Source: a virus
Virus record (IMG/VR): IMGVR_UViG_3300049914_000058
Location: 1 to 54,032 of that record
DNA: 54,032 nucleotides
Reading direction: 5' to 3' (one strand)
Shown piece by piece: positions 43,227 through 51,034 of the stretch (position 1 is the stretch's first letter; every line of letters starts with the position of its first letter). The notes below the pieces were generated by a model, which was given only the letters and a program-made list of their open reading frames with translations, did no database searches and had not been told where the DNA came from. A program made the translations under genes and the position numbers.

Positions 43227-43943
43227 ATGAAATTTGAACAACTATATTCCAGCTCAAGCGGCAATTTGTATATTGTCGAATCGTCCAATAACAAACGTCT
43301 CTTATTAGAGGCGGGCATTACTTGGAAGAAGCTCCAAAAGGCCTTGAAATACGACCTGTCAAATATAGAAGCGTGCTTCGTTACGCACAGCCACGCAGAC
43401 CACAGCAAGGCTATATATGATGTGGTCGGTGCGGGTATTGAGGTATATGCCAGTGAGGAAACTTTATCCTTTATGGGTCTGAATATGCACCGCAGGACGA
43501 AGATAATTAAAGATAAAGACTTAATCCGGCTCAAGGATTTTCAAGTATTTGCTTTTTCGCTCAACCATGATGCAGATGGTACTTTAGGTTTTATAGTCCG
43601 GGCAGTTGAAGAAAACGAATATCTGCTTTTTGCACCGGATACCAGCTTTATTACTCAAAGATTTAGCCAGAAGTTCAATATCATTGCCTTGGAGTGCTCC
43701 TTTGATAAAACCATTCTGCAGAACAGAGTAGATACAAACGACATAAACGAAACTCTTGCTAAAAGACTTCTAACATCACACTTAGAAAAATCTGAAACAA
43801 TGCGATACATCGAGAAATTCTGCGACATAAGCAAGTTAACCCAGATCAACCTTCTTCATTTAAGCAAAAATAATATTGATGCCAAAAAGGTACAAAAAGA
43901 GTTTCAAGATAAATTTTTAATTGAAACGATTATTTGTTCTTGA
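43227..43943 (+). CDS. Metallo-beta-lactamase-fold hydrolase (YycJ-like)
   Basis: 238 residues. The metal site THSHADHSK (H54, H56, D58, H59) is near the N-terminus, followed by LNHDADG and APDTS blocks. The pattern FEQLYSSSSGNLYIVES is that of the YycJ/phage MBL group, often annotated as nucleases. It may act as the exonuclease or nuclease of the RecT module; this is inference. The substrate cannot be told from sequence. Confidence 0.85.
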   Translation: MKFEQLYSSSSGNLYIVESSNNKRLLLEAGITWKKLQKALKYDLSNIEACFVTHSHADHSKAIYDVVGAGIEVYASEETLSFMGLNMHRRTKIIKDKDLIRLKDFQVFAFSLNHDADGTLGFIVRAVEENEYLLFAPDTSFITQRFSQKFNIIALECSFDKTILQNRVDTNDINETLAKRLLTSHLEKSETMRYIEKFCDISKLTQINLLHLSKNNIDAKKVQKEFQDKFLIETIICS

Positions 43944-43968
43944 CAACCTTATTTTTTCATAGGATAAT
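43940..43968 (+). promoter_or_regulatory. Sigma70-type promoter before structured RNA and HNH copy C
   Basis: TTGACA (43940-43945), 17-bp spacer, GATAAT (43963-43968), overlapping the stop of the metallohydrolase gene. Near-consensus. Confidence 0.75.
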
Positions 43969-43974
43969 AAGGGC

Positions 43975-44088
43975 GTGAATAGTAACAGTAACAATTCGAC
44001 TCCTAATAATTATGGCGGGTTTGGTCTGTCTGTAAGGACGACCGCACTTCCTGTTACTGGAACTGTTCACAAAACCCGCCAATTTTTT
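43975..44088 (+). ncRNA. Structured RNA / attenuator before HNH endonuclease copy C
   Basis: GGCGGGTTT (44014-44022) pairs with AAACCCGCC (44072-44080), with AGGA/TCCT possible inside; T6 (44083-44088) follows. It lies between the promoter at 43940 and ATG 44101, and the endonuclease ribosome site GGAG is just past the T run. It has the same order of parts as 34736-34874 but no obvious primary-sequence similarity. Confidence 0.6.
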
Positions 44089-44100
44089 GGAGACAATCCT

Positions 44101-44601
44101 ATGAAGAAAATCCCACTCTCACAAGAACAGTTTGCTTTGGTTGACGATGAGGATTTCGCAGAATTGTCAAAGCATAAATGGTACGCCTTCCGGCGAAATA
44201 AAGAATATTCCTATTATGCTATTAGAAATATTGGCATAAAACCTAATCGTGGCAGTGAGAGGATGCACAATGTAATTATGAAGCCCCCAAAAGGGTTTGA
44301 GGTCGACCACAAAGACGGCAATGGGTTAAATAATCAAAGATACAATTTAAGAGTTTGTTCGCGTTCGCAAAATATGGGTAACACAAGAGGACAACGCAGA
44401 AATTCATCAAGATATAAAGGTGTTCACTGGGATTCTCGAAACAATAATTGGAGACCTATGATTTGTAAAAATTATAAAATATTAAATTTGGGTTCATTCA
44501 AAAGCGAAGTTGAAGCCGCCAAAGCCTACGATGCAAAAGCCAAAGAATTATATGGTGAATTTGCTTGTTTAAATTTCCCCATTAAGGTGGTGATTAAATG
44601 A
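44101..44601 (+). CDS. HNH homing endonuclease with AP2-type domain (copy C)
   Basis: 166 residues. IPLSQEQFALVDDEDFAEL; HNH core MHNVIMKP then FEVDHKDGNGLNNQRYNLRV; AP2 part YKGVHWDSRNNNWRPMICKN, LGSFKSEVEAAKAYDAKAKE, LYGEFACLNFP. ATG 44101 has GGAGA about 8 bp upstream; the GTG 43975 extension would translate the structured leader and is rejected. Similar to copies A and B. Confidence 0.92.
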   Translation: MKKIPLSQEQFALVDDEDFAELSKHKWYAFRRNKEYSYYAIRNIGIKPNRGSERMHNVIMKPPKGFEVDHKDGNGLNNQRYNLRVCSRSQNMGNTRGQRRNSSRYKGVHWDSRNNNWRPMICKNYKILNLGSFKSEVEAAKAYDAKAKELYGEFACLNFPIKVVIK

Positions 44602-44660
44602 CCTGCCCCTTTTGCCAAAAATCCGAACCTGCTTTACCAGACAAGGTGATAGTGAAATGA
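44598..44660 (+). CDS. Possible 20-residue Zn-knuckle peptide
   Basis: MTCPFCQK start with CxxC, overlapping copy C (ATGA) and the next start. Could be the relic of a longer Zn-ribbon gene truncated by the endonuclease insertion. Confidence 0.3.
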   Translation: MTCPFCQKSEPALPDKVIVK

Positions 44661-44842
44661 GTATCTTTGAAAAACTTGCAAAACGATATAATGATATAGT
44701 TGGACAATCTCCGGATGAATCTTTCTTATCTTGGTTGGCAGGTTTTGGAATACCAGATACCGATGAGGCTTTGCATGAACTCTGGGATAATAAGGAACTA
44801 TGGAACGATTTAAAAGAAGAATACAACAATGAAACCTTGTGA
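44657..44842 (+). CDS. Small acidic hypothetical protein
   Basis: 61 residues, acidic (DTDEALHELWDNKELWNDLK), helical. AAGGTG lies about 7 bp before ATG 44657. The TTG 44612 extension is rejected. Function unknown. Confidence 0.6.
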   Translation: MSIFEKLAKRYNDIVGQSPDESFLSWLAGFGIPDTDEALHELWDNKELWNDLKEEYNNETL

Positions 44843-44972
44843 TACTTGCGCAAAGAAAAAATACGGCTGTTGGTGTAAAGCCTATTCTGAATGGCTTTAT
44901 GATGATAGTTTGCCAGAACCGATTTTAGAAAAGAAAGGCAATGAATCATTTGACGCACCAAAGGGAAATTGA
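44829..44972 (+). CDS. Small Cys-rich protein containing a copy of the inverted-repeat core
   Basis: 47 residues: CDTCAKKKYGCWCKAY at the N-terminus resembles a small zinc motif. The C-terminal codons (ESFDAPKGN) contain the same 17 bases, at 44944-44960, as in the left end of the IS1595-like element (53505-53521). The next gene starts at its last base. Confidence 0.6.
   Translation: MKPCDTCAKKKYGCWCKAYSEWLYDDSLPEPILEKKGNESFDAPKGN
44944..44963 (+). repeat. Third copy of the IS1595-like terminal repeat core
   Basis: 17 identical bases to 53505-53521, containing TGACGCACCA, and further bases matching the right end. It is inside a coding sequence and no partner end is nearby. Confidence 0.4.
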
Positions 44973-45721
44973 TGGCTGGAATAGATAAATATATAAATAC
45001 GACAATACGGGCCGACTGCAATATCTTAAATTTGTATGCCGGAATAGGCGGTAATCGCAAATTATGGGGAGACAACCATAAGATAACCGCAATAGAAATA
45101 GACAGCAATATTGCTAAAGCGTATCAGCGATTATACCCCAATGACACGGTTGTAATTGGGGACGCGCACGAATATCTATTGAACCATTACGCAGAATTTG
45201 ATTTTATTTGGAGTAGCCCGCCCTGTCCGAGCCATAGTAGGGCGAGATTTGGCTTTGGCGTTTGTGGACATGGATATAAGTATATTTATCCTGATATGAC
45301 ATTGTATCAAGAAGTTATTTTATTAAAACATATATTCAAAGGCTTGTTTTGTGTTGAAAATGTAATCCCGTACTATAATTATCTTATCAATCCCAGTGTG
45401 GTTATAGGTCGCCACGCCTATTGGAGTAATTTTTTTATACCATTCAAGAAAATTAGCACTAATAATATGATTGCTGGAAATACAAAGCCACCACACAAAT
45501 TATCTTCATTTTATGTAACGGGGGAGAGGCCTTATTTGGAAGAATTGTATGGACTTAATTTGGGAGAATGTGCCGGATTTGACAAAAGAAAAGTTTTAAG
45601 AAATGCGGTTGACCCAGAAATAGGAAAATATATTTTAGACGCAGCAATGAATGTTCCCGTTAAAGAAGCAAGAAAAGGACAAAAGGCGTTATTTGAATTA
45701 ACGGAAAAAGGAAAGACTTAA
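44972..45721 (+). CDS. DNA cytosine-C5 methyltransferase
   Basis: 249 residues, shorter than typical. Motif I ILNLYAGIGGNRKLWG, IEID motif II, SSPPCPSHSR motif IV (catalytic C85) and VENV motif VI (129-131). The target-recognition region (about 150-220) is short. An orphan enzyme: no cognate endonuclease gene beside it. It probably protects phage DNA from host restriction or alters host regulation. Start ATG 44972. Confidence 0.88.
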   Translation: MAGIDKYINTTIRADCNILNLYAGIGGNRKLWGDNHKITAIEIDSNIAKAYQRLYPNDTVVIGDAHEYLLNHYAEFDFIWSSPPCPSHSRARFGFGVCGHGYKYIYPDMTLYQEVILLKHIFKGLFCVENVIPYYNYLINPSVVIGRHAYWSNFFIPFKKISTNNMIAGNTKPPHKLSSFYVTGERPYLEELYGLNLGECAGFDKRKVLRNAVDPEIGKYILDAAMNVPVKEARKGQKALFELTEKGKT

Positions 45722-45737
45722 AAGGATTTATTCACGG

Positions 45738-46226
45738 ATGAACAAAATAACTTATTATATTCAAAAACTTGACGGGCAACCGCCAGTAAAAGAGTGGGGG
45801 TCAAATAAGCCGATTGATGATTTTTGGAATACCGCACCGGCAGGGCGGTACACAGTCGAAATCAAACGCATCCCTAAAAAGAAAACGTGGAAACAATGTA
45901 AGGCTATTTTTGGTGTTGCCTTTCAAAATATAATCGCACAGGCAAATGATTTGGGGATTGATGTGTCATACTTACTGAAATATCTATTGCAGGATAATAT
46001 CCCGAAAGGGCAGGGATTAACAACAGATTTCCTTATCGAATTGGCATATATAATCTGCCCGACAAATGACGAAGAAGGCCACAGAATAACTTTAAGCAAA
46101 ATGAGTACGGTTCAGGCGATGAAACTTTATGAGGGTTTGCAAAATATTTTTGCGCCGATAGGAATAAACATACCAGACCCCGACCCTGAATGGTTCAAGA
46201 AACAAAGCAAGGAAACTGTAAAATGA
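45738..46226 (+). CDS. Hypothetical protein, possible NinB-like recombination protein
   Basis: 162 residues. TVEIKRIPKKKTWKQCKAIF is a basic segment similar in layout to NinB-type proteins with a TxxQ/R start, then a helix-rich region (FLIELAYIICP) and Pro-rich tail (NIPDPDPEW). The resemblance is weak. Placed before the replication genes; overlaps the next start. Confidence 0.4.
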   Translation: MNKITYYIQKLDGQPPVKEWGSNKPIDDFWNTAPAGRYTVEIKRIPKKKTWKQCKAIFGVAFQNIIAQANDLGIDVSYLLKYLLQDNIPKGQGLTTDFLIELAYIICPTNDEEGHRITLSKMSTVQAMKLYEGLQNIFAPIGINIPDPDPEWFKKQSKETVK

Positions 46227-46903
46227 GTAAAGAGCCTATGCACTTTGATTTGGTTCCGGCAGATTTTACCGGCGATATTGACTTCCAGATGATGACTGCC
46301 GAGCAACGGGGAATATACTGCACTGTCATTTTTTATATGTATCAGAACCGAGGCTATTGCAACCTTGATAGGGTAGCTATAGCCACCCTATGTAGGTGCA
46401 ATGGAAGTGCCGAAAACTTTGAAAACATTTGGCCTTGTGTTGAAAAAAAGTTTTTAAAAACTCAAAAAGGTTTGACGCACTCAAGAGTTCAAAAAGAATA
46501 TACACAAGCAAAACGGCGTATGCAAGTGGCTGTAAATGCTGGAATTAAAGGGGCAAAAGAAAGATGGGGTAGCCATAGCGACCCTAATGGGGAGCCTGTA
46601 GCTAAACAAAGTAAAGTAAAGGTAAGTAAAGTAAAGGTAAGTAAAGTATTCATTGCGCCTACTATTGAACAAATAAAAAACTATATCAAACAGAACAACT
46701 ACGACGTGGATGCAGAGAAGTTTTTAAAGTATTTCACCGAAAGCAACTGGGTAGATTCTAAAGGTAATAAGGTTAAAAACTGGAAACAAAAAATTATTAC
46801 TTGGAGTGGTAATCATGCAGGCAATAGAAAAAATGCAAACACCAGTGAATCTCGGCGAAGTTCTTTTGCCGAGCAAGAGTCAAGTGTCGGCAAGACAATC
46901 TAA
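46223..46903 (+). CDS. Replication initiator-like protein (DUF1376-like N-terminus)
   Basis: 226 residues. The N-terminal domain (FDLVPADFTGDIDFQMMTAE then QRGIYCTVIFYMYQNRGYC) resembles DUF1376/DnaD-like phage replication proteins. Then basic linkers, including a KVKVS repeat (46611-46648), and a C-terminal helix region (IEQIKNYIKQNNYDV, then FLKYFTESNW). It would mark the origin and recruit helicase via the DnaC-like loader next door, like lambda O. An 89-bp overlap with the loader gene. Confidence 0.7.
   Translation: MSKEPMHFDLVPADFTGDIDFQMMTAEQRGIYCTVIFYMYQNRGYCNLDRVAIATLCRCNGSAENFENIWPCVEKKFLKTQKGLTHSRVQKEYTQAKRRMQVAVNAGIKGAKERWGSHSDPNGEPVAKQSKVKVSKVKVSKVFIAPTIEQIKNYIKQNNYDVDAEKFLKYFTESNWVDSKGNKVKNWKQKIITWSGNHAGNRKNANTSESRRSSFAEQESSVGKTI
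46611..46648 (+). repeat. Iteron-like 15-bp direct repeats inside the replication gene
   Basis: GTAAAGTAAAGGTAA at 46611-46625 and again at 46626-46640, then a partial GTAAAGTA at 46641-46648, 2.5 units. Translated as KVKVSKVKVSKV. In lambda, origin iterons also lie inside the initiator gene O. Confidence 0.55.
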
Positions 46904-47543
46904 TTTTATTTGTGAGATATGTAAAATCAGATTTGCCGATGGTCTGCTTGGTAAAATTTGTTTAGTTTGCCAGCATAAAATCTCTTTTGAAAAACTACCA
47001 CCAGAAGAACAAAAAAAACAACTTTTGGTGATTGTGCCGGAAAGATATATCAATGCTGAGATTAAAGATTTAAAACCTGACCTGCAAAAAGCATTTGCGG
47101 CAGAAAACGACACAGGCATTTTACTTTGGGGTGAGCCAGGCAGAGGCAAAACTTATGCGATGTGTGCTTTGGTTAAAAAGTATATGGCCGATGGATTCCT
47201 TGTCCGGCGTGTTCATTACGAAGAACTTTGTTTCCGATTACGGGACACTTTTAATCCTAAAGCGACACAAACTGAATGGGGTATTATCGAACCGCTTTTA
47301 AACTGCGACAAGTTATTTATCGAAGATGTCGGCACAAGCAAGAGTCTTGGCAGTCAAGAATCAGATTTTAGTCTTCGGACATTTATTGTTTTGCTGGATA
47401 TGCGACTTGAAAGATTAAGACCGACGTTTATTACGACCAACAAAAGCGTGGAAAACTTAGGTAAGAGCTTTGACGATAGGGTCGGCGACAGGTTGAGAAT
47501 GTTTCAGGTGTTTAAGATGAGCGGAGATAGTTTGAGAAAATAA
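46815..47543 (+). CDS. DnaC-like helicase loader (AAA+ ATPase)
   Basis: 242 residues. N-terminal Zn finger (CEIC at 33-36 and CLVC at 49-52), Walker A GEPGRGKT (106-113), Walker B LFIED (167-171), then sensor I FITTNKS and a terminal RVGDRLRMFQV arginine-finger region. This is the DnaC/IstB helicase-loader pattern, loading host DnaB on the phage origin. Start ATG 46815 with GGAG 8 bp upstream. No phage helicase gene is present. Confidence 0.85.
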   Translation: MQAIEKMQTPVNLGEVLLPSKSQVSARQSNFICEICKIRFADGLLGKICLVCQHKISFEKLPPEEQKKQLLVIVPERYINAEIKDLKPDLQKAFAAENDTGILLWGEPGRGKTYAMCALVKKYMADGFLVRRVHYEELCFRLRDTFNPKATQTEWGIIEPLLNCDKLFIEDVGTSKSLGSQESDFSLRTFIVLLDMRLERLRPTFITTNKSVENLGKSFDDRVGDRLRMFQVFKMSGDSLRK

Positions 47544-47938
47544 TGGAAACGGTTGAATTTTTAAAAAATCTGACTTATGCCCAATACTTAGAAACAAAAT
47601 GGTGGCAGTTTACAAGGCAACGGCGATTGGAGTTTGATAAATATAAATGTTGCAAATGTCAAACTTCGCACGAATTAGAAGCCCATCATTTAACCTATGA
47701 AAGATTGGGCGATGAAAATGTCAAGACAGATTTGATTACATTGTGCGATAGATGTCATAATGACACGCATTATTTTGAAGAACTTAAAAAATCTACCGCA
47801 ACGGAAATTATGATAAAGCGTCAATTGCCGATAACACGGCAAGATTATGAATATGTCAAAACAATAGTCAAAGGCGGACTTTCGATAATAAAATTTAACG
47901 GTGAAGATATGCGATTAAAGCAGAAAGCCACAAGATGA
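47543..47938 (+). CDS. HNH nuclease
   Basis: 131 residues. YAQYLETKWWQFTRQRRLEF, then C36xxC39, ELEAHHLTY (H48, H49), and C68xxCHN with LITL before it: a classic zinc-supported HNH nuclease. Not of the AP2 family above. Start overlaps the loader stop (TAATG). May process DNA in replication or packaging or be a homing enzyme. Confidence 0.82.
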   Translation: METVEFLKNLTYAQYLETKWWQFTRQRRLEFDKYKCCKCQTSHELEAHHLTYERLGDENVKTDLITLCDRCHNDTHYFEELKKSTATEIMIKRQLPITRQDYEYVKTIVKGGLSIIKFNGEDMRLKQKATR

Positions 47939-47954
47939 AAATAAGGAATAGGGA

Positions 47955-48206
47955 ATGAGAAAAGACAAAACGGTAAAATTTCTTAATAATTACGAGAAAT
48001 ACAGAAACGCAATCCGCGACCTTATTCTTGGAAATGTGAATATATCAGTTCGAGAGGGCGAGCGTGAACTCTGGAATTGCAATACCGGCGAATGGAAGGA
48101 TAAAAAATTTCAACATTTTAAGGTCGTGCAAGAATTTAATGTAGAAACATTTTTGGCCGACTTATTACCATTACTTAACAAAATCTCGGAGATACTTGAA
48201 AAATGA
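47955..48206 (+). CDS. Hypothetical protein
   Basis: 83 residues, mostly helical with a beta-hairpin in the middle (VNISVREGERELWNC). ATGA overlap to the next gene. No family recognised. Confidence 0.55.
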   Translation: MRKDKTVKFLNNYEKYRNAIRDLILGNVNISVREGERELWNCNTGEWKDKKFQHFKVVQEFNVETFLADLLPLLNKISEILEK

Positions 48207-48286
48207 AAGCGATATTAGAAAAAGTGGACTTCAACAAAGTACTGCAAAACCTCATTTGCGATAACTGTGAGAGAGGCAAAAAATGA
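48203..48286 (+). CDS. Possible 27-residue peptide
   Basis: Short, with a CDNCERGKK end (CxxC). ATGA overlaps on both sides are the main support. Confidence 0.4.
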   Translation: MKAILEKVDFNKVLQNLICDNCERGKK

Positions 48287-48441
48287 GTAAGATAAAATTA
48301 AGAATTTATTGGGCAGGATTTTCTGATGGAAAATTTCACCGATGGCCTGATGGCGAATTAAACATTTATAGTTCAAGAAAAAAAGCCCGAAGATGCTATC
48401 AAGATGTTCGGCCCGTAAAGATTATTGAGGTGAAAAAATGA
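48283..48441 (+). CDS. Small hypothetical protein
   Basis: 52 residues, basic and aromatic (YWAGFSDGKFHRWPDGELNI), then RKKARRCY. Coupled by ATGA overlaps to both neighbours. Not recognised. Confidence 0.55.
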   Translation: MSKIKLRIYWAGFSDGKFHRWPDGELNIYSSRKKARRCYQDVRPVKIIEVKK

Positions 48442-48614
48442 AAAAGATTTTAAAATCTGAAATTAAATTATTAGCAAAGTGGTCTGCCGAAGCGAGGTAT
48501 TGTCTTAAAACGGCCCTGGATACGGAGAAACCAGAACGAAAGCGAATGGTTGCCTCTTTGATGTGTGATAAATTTTTACGCTCAATTCAGATGTTTGCAG
48601 AGGAGAACAGTTAA
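48438..48614 (+). CDS. Small helical protein
   Basis: 58 residues, helical, Lys/Arg-rich (EKPERKRMVASLMCDKFLRS). Overlaps the previous gene, followed directly by ATG 48616. Unknown function. Confidence 0.55.
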   Translation: MKKILKSEIKLLAKWSAEARYCLKTALDTEKPERKRMVASLMCDKFLRSIQMFAEENS

Positions 48615-48615
48615 A

Positions 48616-49065
48616 ATGAAACTGCCTGACCACGCTAAAATGCCGGATATGCGAATACGAAAAAAGTATGGCAATCAATTAACGCACGCCACTGTTGGTG
48701 GCAAGGAATATGACTTTAGAAGCAAAGCCGAATTGAAACTTGCGAAATTTTTACAGCTTTTAAAAGAGATGAAATATCACAAGGACTGGTCTTATGAGAG
48801 TATGAATTTTAAGTTTCCTGATAGTTCTTGGCTCATAGATTTTACCGTCCGAAACAATGATGATACTTTTGAACATTATGAATATAAAGGTTACGTTGAA
48901 CAGAATACCAGAAAAAAATTACAGTTATTAAATAAGTATTTTCCGCAAGCCCAGGTAACAATGGTCTTTGCAAGTAAAAAGCAACTAAAACGGCTCGGCG
49001 CAAGAGCGATAAGTTTTTGTAAAAGAGTATGTTTATTATCAGAACTTACTCACGGTATAATTTAA
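48616..49065 (+). CDS. DUF1064-like PD-(D/E)XK endonuclease
   Basis: 149 residues. EYDFRSKAELKLAKFLQLLK, then SWLIDFTVRN and HYEYKGYVEQNTRKKLQLLN match the DUF1064 phage nuclease pattern: E39, D75 and E89xK91 supply the metal site. Typically a Holliday-junction or packaging-linked resolvase-like enzyme. Start ATG 48616 preferred to 48565, which would overlap the previous gene. Confidence 0.72.
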   Translation: MKLPDHAKMPDMRIRKKYGNQLTHATVGGKEYDFRSKAELKLAKFLQLLKEMKYHKDWSYESMNFKFPDSSWLIDFTVRNNDDTFEHYEYKGYVEQNTRKKLQLLNKYFPQAQVTMVFASKKQLKRLGARAISFCKRVCLLSELTHGII

Positions 49066-49092
49066 AACTCTAATTTAGAAAGGTGATTTATT

Positions 49093-49359
49093 ATGAAAAA
49101 GTTAATTATAATTTTGTTTGTATTGTTTCTGATTGGTTGCGAAGACGAGCAACAACAGGCTAATTTTATCAACAACAACGAGGTGAATAACACAGATAAT
49201 GAAATGAGTTATTTAGTAACCCCTATTTGGACGCAGACTCCTGAGATAATAGCCAAAAAAGCGGAATTAAAAAAGCAAGGGGTGAAGCGCTACAGAATAT
49301 ACAAAGATGGAACAGTCGTAACCGCAGATGTAAATACTCGCCGAGGATTAAACAAGTGA
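49093..49359 (+). CDS. Small lipoprotein
   Basis: 88 residues with a lipobox FLIGC (Cys 16). The mature part begins with a polar Gln/Asn linker and ends in a basic beta-hairpin (KRYRIYKDGTVVTADVNTRR). AAAGGTGA lies 7 bp upstream of the ATG. Function unknown; phage lipoproteins often alter the host envelope. Confidence 0.65.
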   Translation: MKKLIIILFVLFLIGCEDEQQQANFINNNEVNNTDNEMSYLVTPIWTQTPEIIAKKAELKKQGVKRYRIYKDGTVVTADVNTRRGLNK

Positions 49360-49892
49360 GTTGGGCCAAAAGACTTGGTGTAATAAAAGTACGGAGTAAC
49401 TATTGGTCTGATGGCCATAGGCACATATTGTACTACTGCGCAAAGAGTATCATTCGACAGTTTCCCTTTGTTATGGAAATAAATGAACTGGTTAATGAGG
49501 CTTGGTTGCATTATATGAGATACAGAGAAGAAACGCAACCAATAGACATTAAACGATGCAAAAGTATTATGTTCAGGTATGTAAAGTCGCATCTTGAACA
49601 CGGAGAAGCATCTTTAGACTCTTTAATAGCAGAAATGAAAGTAGCAAGGTTTAATGAAGATTGTAGTGGGGAAACACCAGAGTTGGCCGTCGAGGAATTT
49701 GACAACTTTCAGGAATTATACGATTACTGTTTTAATTTCGCACCAGCGGTCAAACATTACAGGGAAATCTTTGAACTGAAATTTAAAGACCTGAAAAGTG
49801 ACCGTCGAATAAGTAAAGAAGTCGGCATGGCAAGAGAAACCGTAGCGGCTGAACTTCAAGGTCTGATGACAGAAATAGGAAAAGCGGGATAA
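49356..49892 (+). CDS. Sigma-factor-like protein
   Basis: 178 residues. EINELVNEAWLHYMRY (41-56) resembles sigma region 2; the C-terminal half (DRRISKEVGMARETVAAELQ) is a helix-turn-helix like region 4. Phage-encoded sigma-like proteins redirect host RNA polymerase, often to late promoters. Start is GTG (49356), overlapping the lipoprotein stop; no ATG fits. Confidence 0.6.
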   Translation: MSWAKRLGVIKVRSNYWSDGHRHILYYCAKSIIRQFPFVMEINELVNEAWLHYMRYREETQPIDIKRCKSIMFRYVKSHLEHGEASLDSLIAEMKVARFNEDCSGETPELAVEEFDNFQELYDYCFNFAPAVKHYREIFELKFKDLKSDRRISKEVGMARETVAAELQGLMTEIGKAG

Positions 49893-49913
49893 CTAAATTT
49901 GAAAGGTGATTTT

Positions 49914-50090
49914 ATGGAGATAAAAAGTACAATGCCGTTAGGTGATTGGAAGATATTGAAAGGACAGTTGGACGACAACAAATGGCCGGAATGTGATTTG
50001 CGCAGAAAAATATGCGATATAATTTATGTGTTAGCTAAAACTTTCACACCAGATCTGTATTATTCAGGGGAAGAAAGGACTAATTTATGA
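49914..50090 (+). CDS. Small hypothetical protein
   Basis: 58 residues, mixed charged, with PLGDWKILKGQLDDNKWPEC at the front. AAAGGTGAT precedes ATG 49914. Overlaps the next start (ATGA). Not recognised. Confidence 0.55.
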   Translation: MEIKSTMPLGDWKILKGQLDDNKWPECDLRRKICDIIYVLAKTFTPDLYYSGEERTNL

Positions 50091-50521
50091 AAAGTGCAGC
50101 GATTTTAACGATTGAAGATGCAGGTAAAATGACAACAGCAGAGAAAAAGAGAATAGCATATTGGCTTCGTCAACAGGCAAAAGGGTTGATTAAGGACGGA
50201 CACCTTTACGCAAAGAAAACAACGATAAGATATTTATATTGTCTTGTAATGTTGGTTATGTTGTTTGTGGCTGGGTGTGTAAGTGCCTATTACGGCCACA
50301 AGATGAAATATGTAATAGTTAATAACAAACCTGTTTTATTGAGCGATGAAAAAGTTATCAAGTATTCTTCCTGCAACGTAAACATTCAAGGCACTGGACT
50401 GGACATATCTTCTCCGAATGATGTAAAAATTACAATGAAAAGCAGAGATATGGTTGCGGACCCGAATTCGGGTTATGCTGAAGCAGAGATGATAAAAGGA
50501 TTCTTCTGGCCTATGCCGTAA
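50087..50521 (+). CDS. Membrane-anchored hypothetical protein
   Basis: 144 residues. One hydrophobic segment at about 51-70 (YCLVMLVMLFVAGCVSAYYG) with the N-terminal 50 residues basic, then a beta-rich outside domain. The VAGC could be a lipobox but the long N-terminus argues against it. Function unknown. Confidence 0.55.
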   Translation: MKSAAILTIEDAGKMTTAEKKRIAYWLRQQAKGLIKDGHLYAKKTTIRYLYCLVMLVMLFVAGCVSAYYGHKMKYVIVNNKPVLLSDEKVIKYSSCNVNIQGTGLDISSPNDVKITMKSRDMVADPNSGYAEAEMIKGFFWPMP

Positions 50522-50528
50522 GGAAAAA

Positions 50529-51023
50529 ATGACTGAATACGATTTGCAATATGTGATTATACAAAATTGGCATACTACCAATAATTTGCTTGTACCCAAT
50601 ATCGAAGGCGGCTATGGCGAAATGGATGTATTACGACTAACGAAATCTGGCTATGCTTATGAGTATGAAGTGAAAATATCTAATGCCGATTTTAATGCAG
50701 ACAAGAAAAAAGAAGTAAAACATAGGTCATACCAAACGGTTTTTGAAAATAAACCACTCCTTAATTATTTTGGTCAGCCGAAAAGTAAAAAAGGAATACC
50801 GAATTATTTTATATATGTTGCACCGAAAGGGGTCTTGTTGGCTGATAAAATACCAAAATATGCAGGGTTTTACGAGGTGGGTGATGGTCATATTCGTTGT
50901 ACCATCGACGCACCAAAAATCCATAGTGAAAAATTTCAAGATTACTGGAAGGCAAAAGTGCTTTATTCGCTACATACCAAATATCTTTATCATTATTGGT
51001 TTAAACTTAAACCTGTGCCGTAA
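50529..51023 (+). CDS. PD-(D/E)XK nuclease, MmcB-like
   Basis: 164 residues. GGYGEMDVLRLTKSGYAYEY then EVKISNADFNADKKKEVKH: E31xD33 and E47xK49 form the nuclease site, and the ADFNADKK stretch is typical of MmcB/phage nucleases. Later GIPNYFIYVAPKG is a core strand. A DNA repair/recombination enzyme. Confidence 0.72.
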   Translation: MTEYDLQYVIIQNWHTTNNLLVPNIEGGYGEMDVLRLTKSGYAYEYEVKISNADFNADKKKEVKHRSYQTVFENKPLLNYFGQPKSKKGIPNYFIYVAPKGVLLADKIPKYAGFYEVGDGHIRCTIDAPKIHSEKFQDYWKAKVLYSLHTKYLYHYWFKLKPVP

Positions 51024-51034
51024 GGAGTAGAAAA

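Noticed and set aside
43975-44100. N-terminal extension of HNH copy C from GTG 43975
   Set aside because: It would translate the hairpin leader; the other two copies start at the equivalent of ATG 44101.
50907-50920. Fourth copy of the GACGCACCA-type motif
   Set aside because: Only the short DAPK-coding core matches and flanks differ; likely coincidence.
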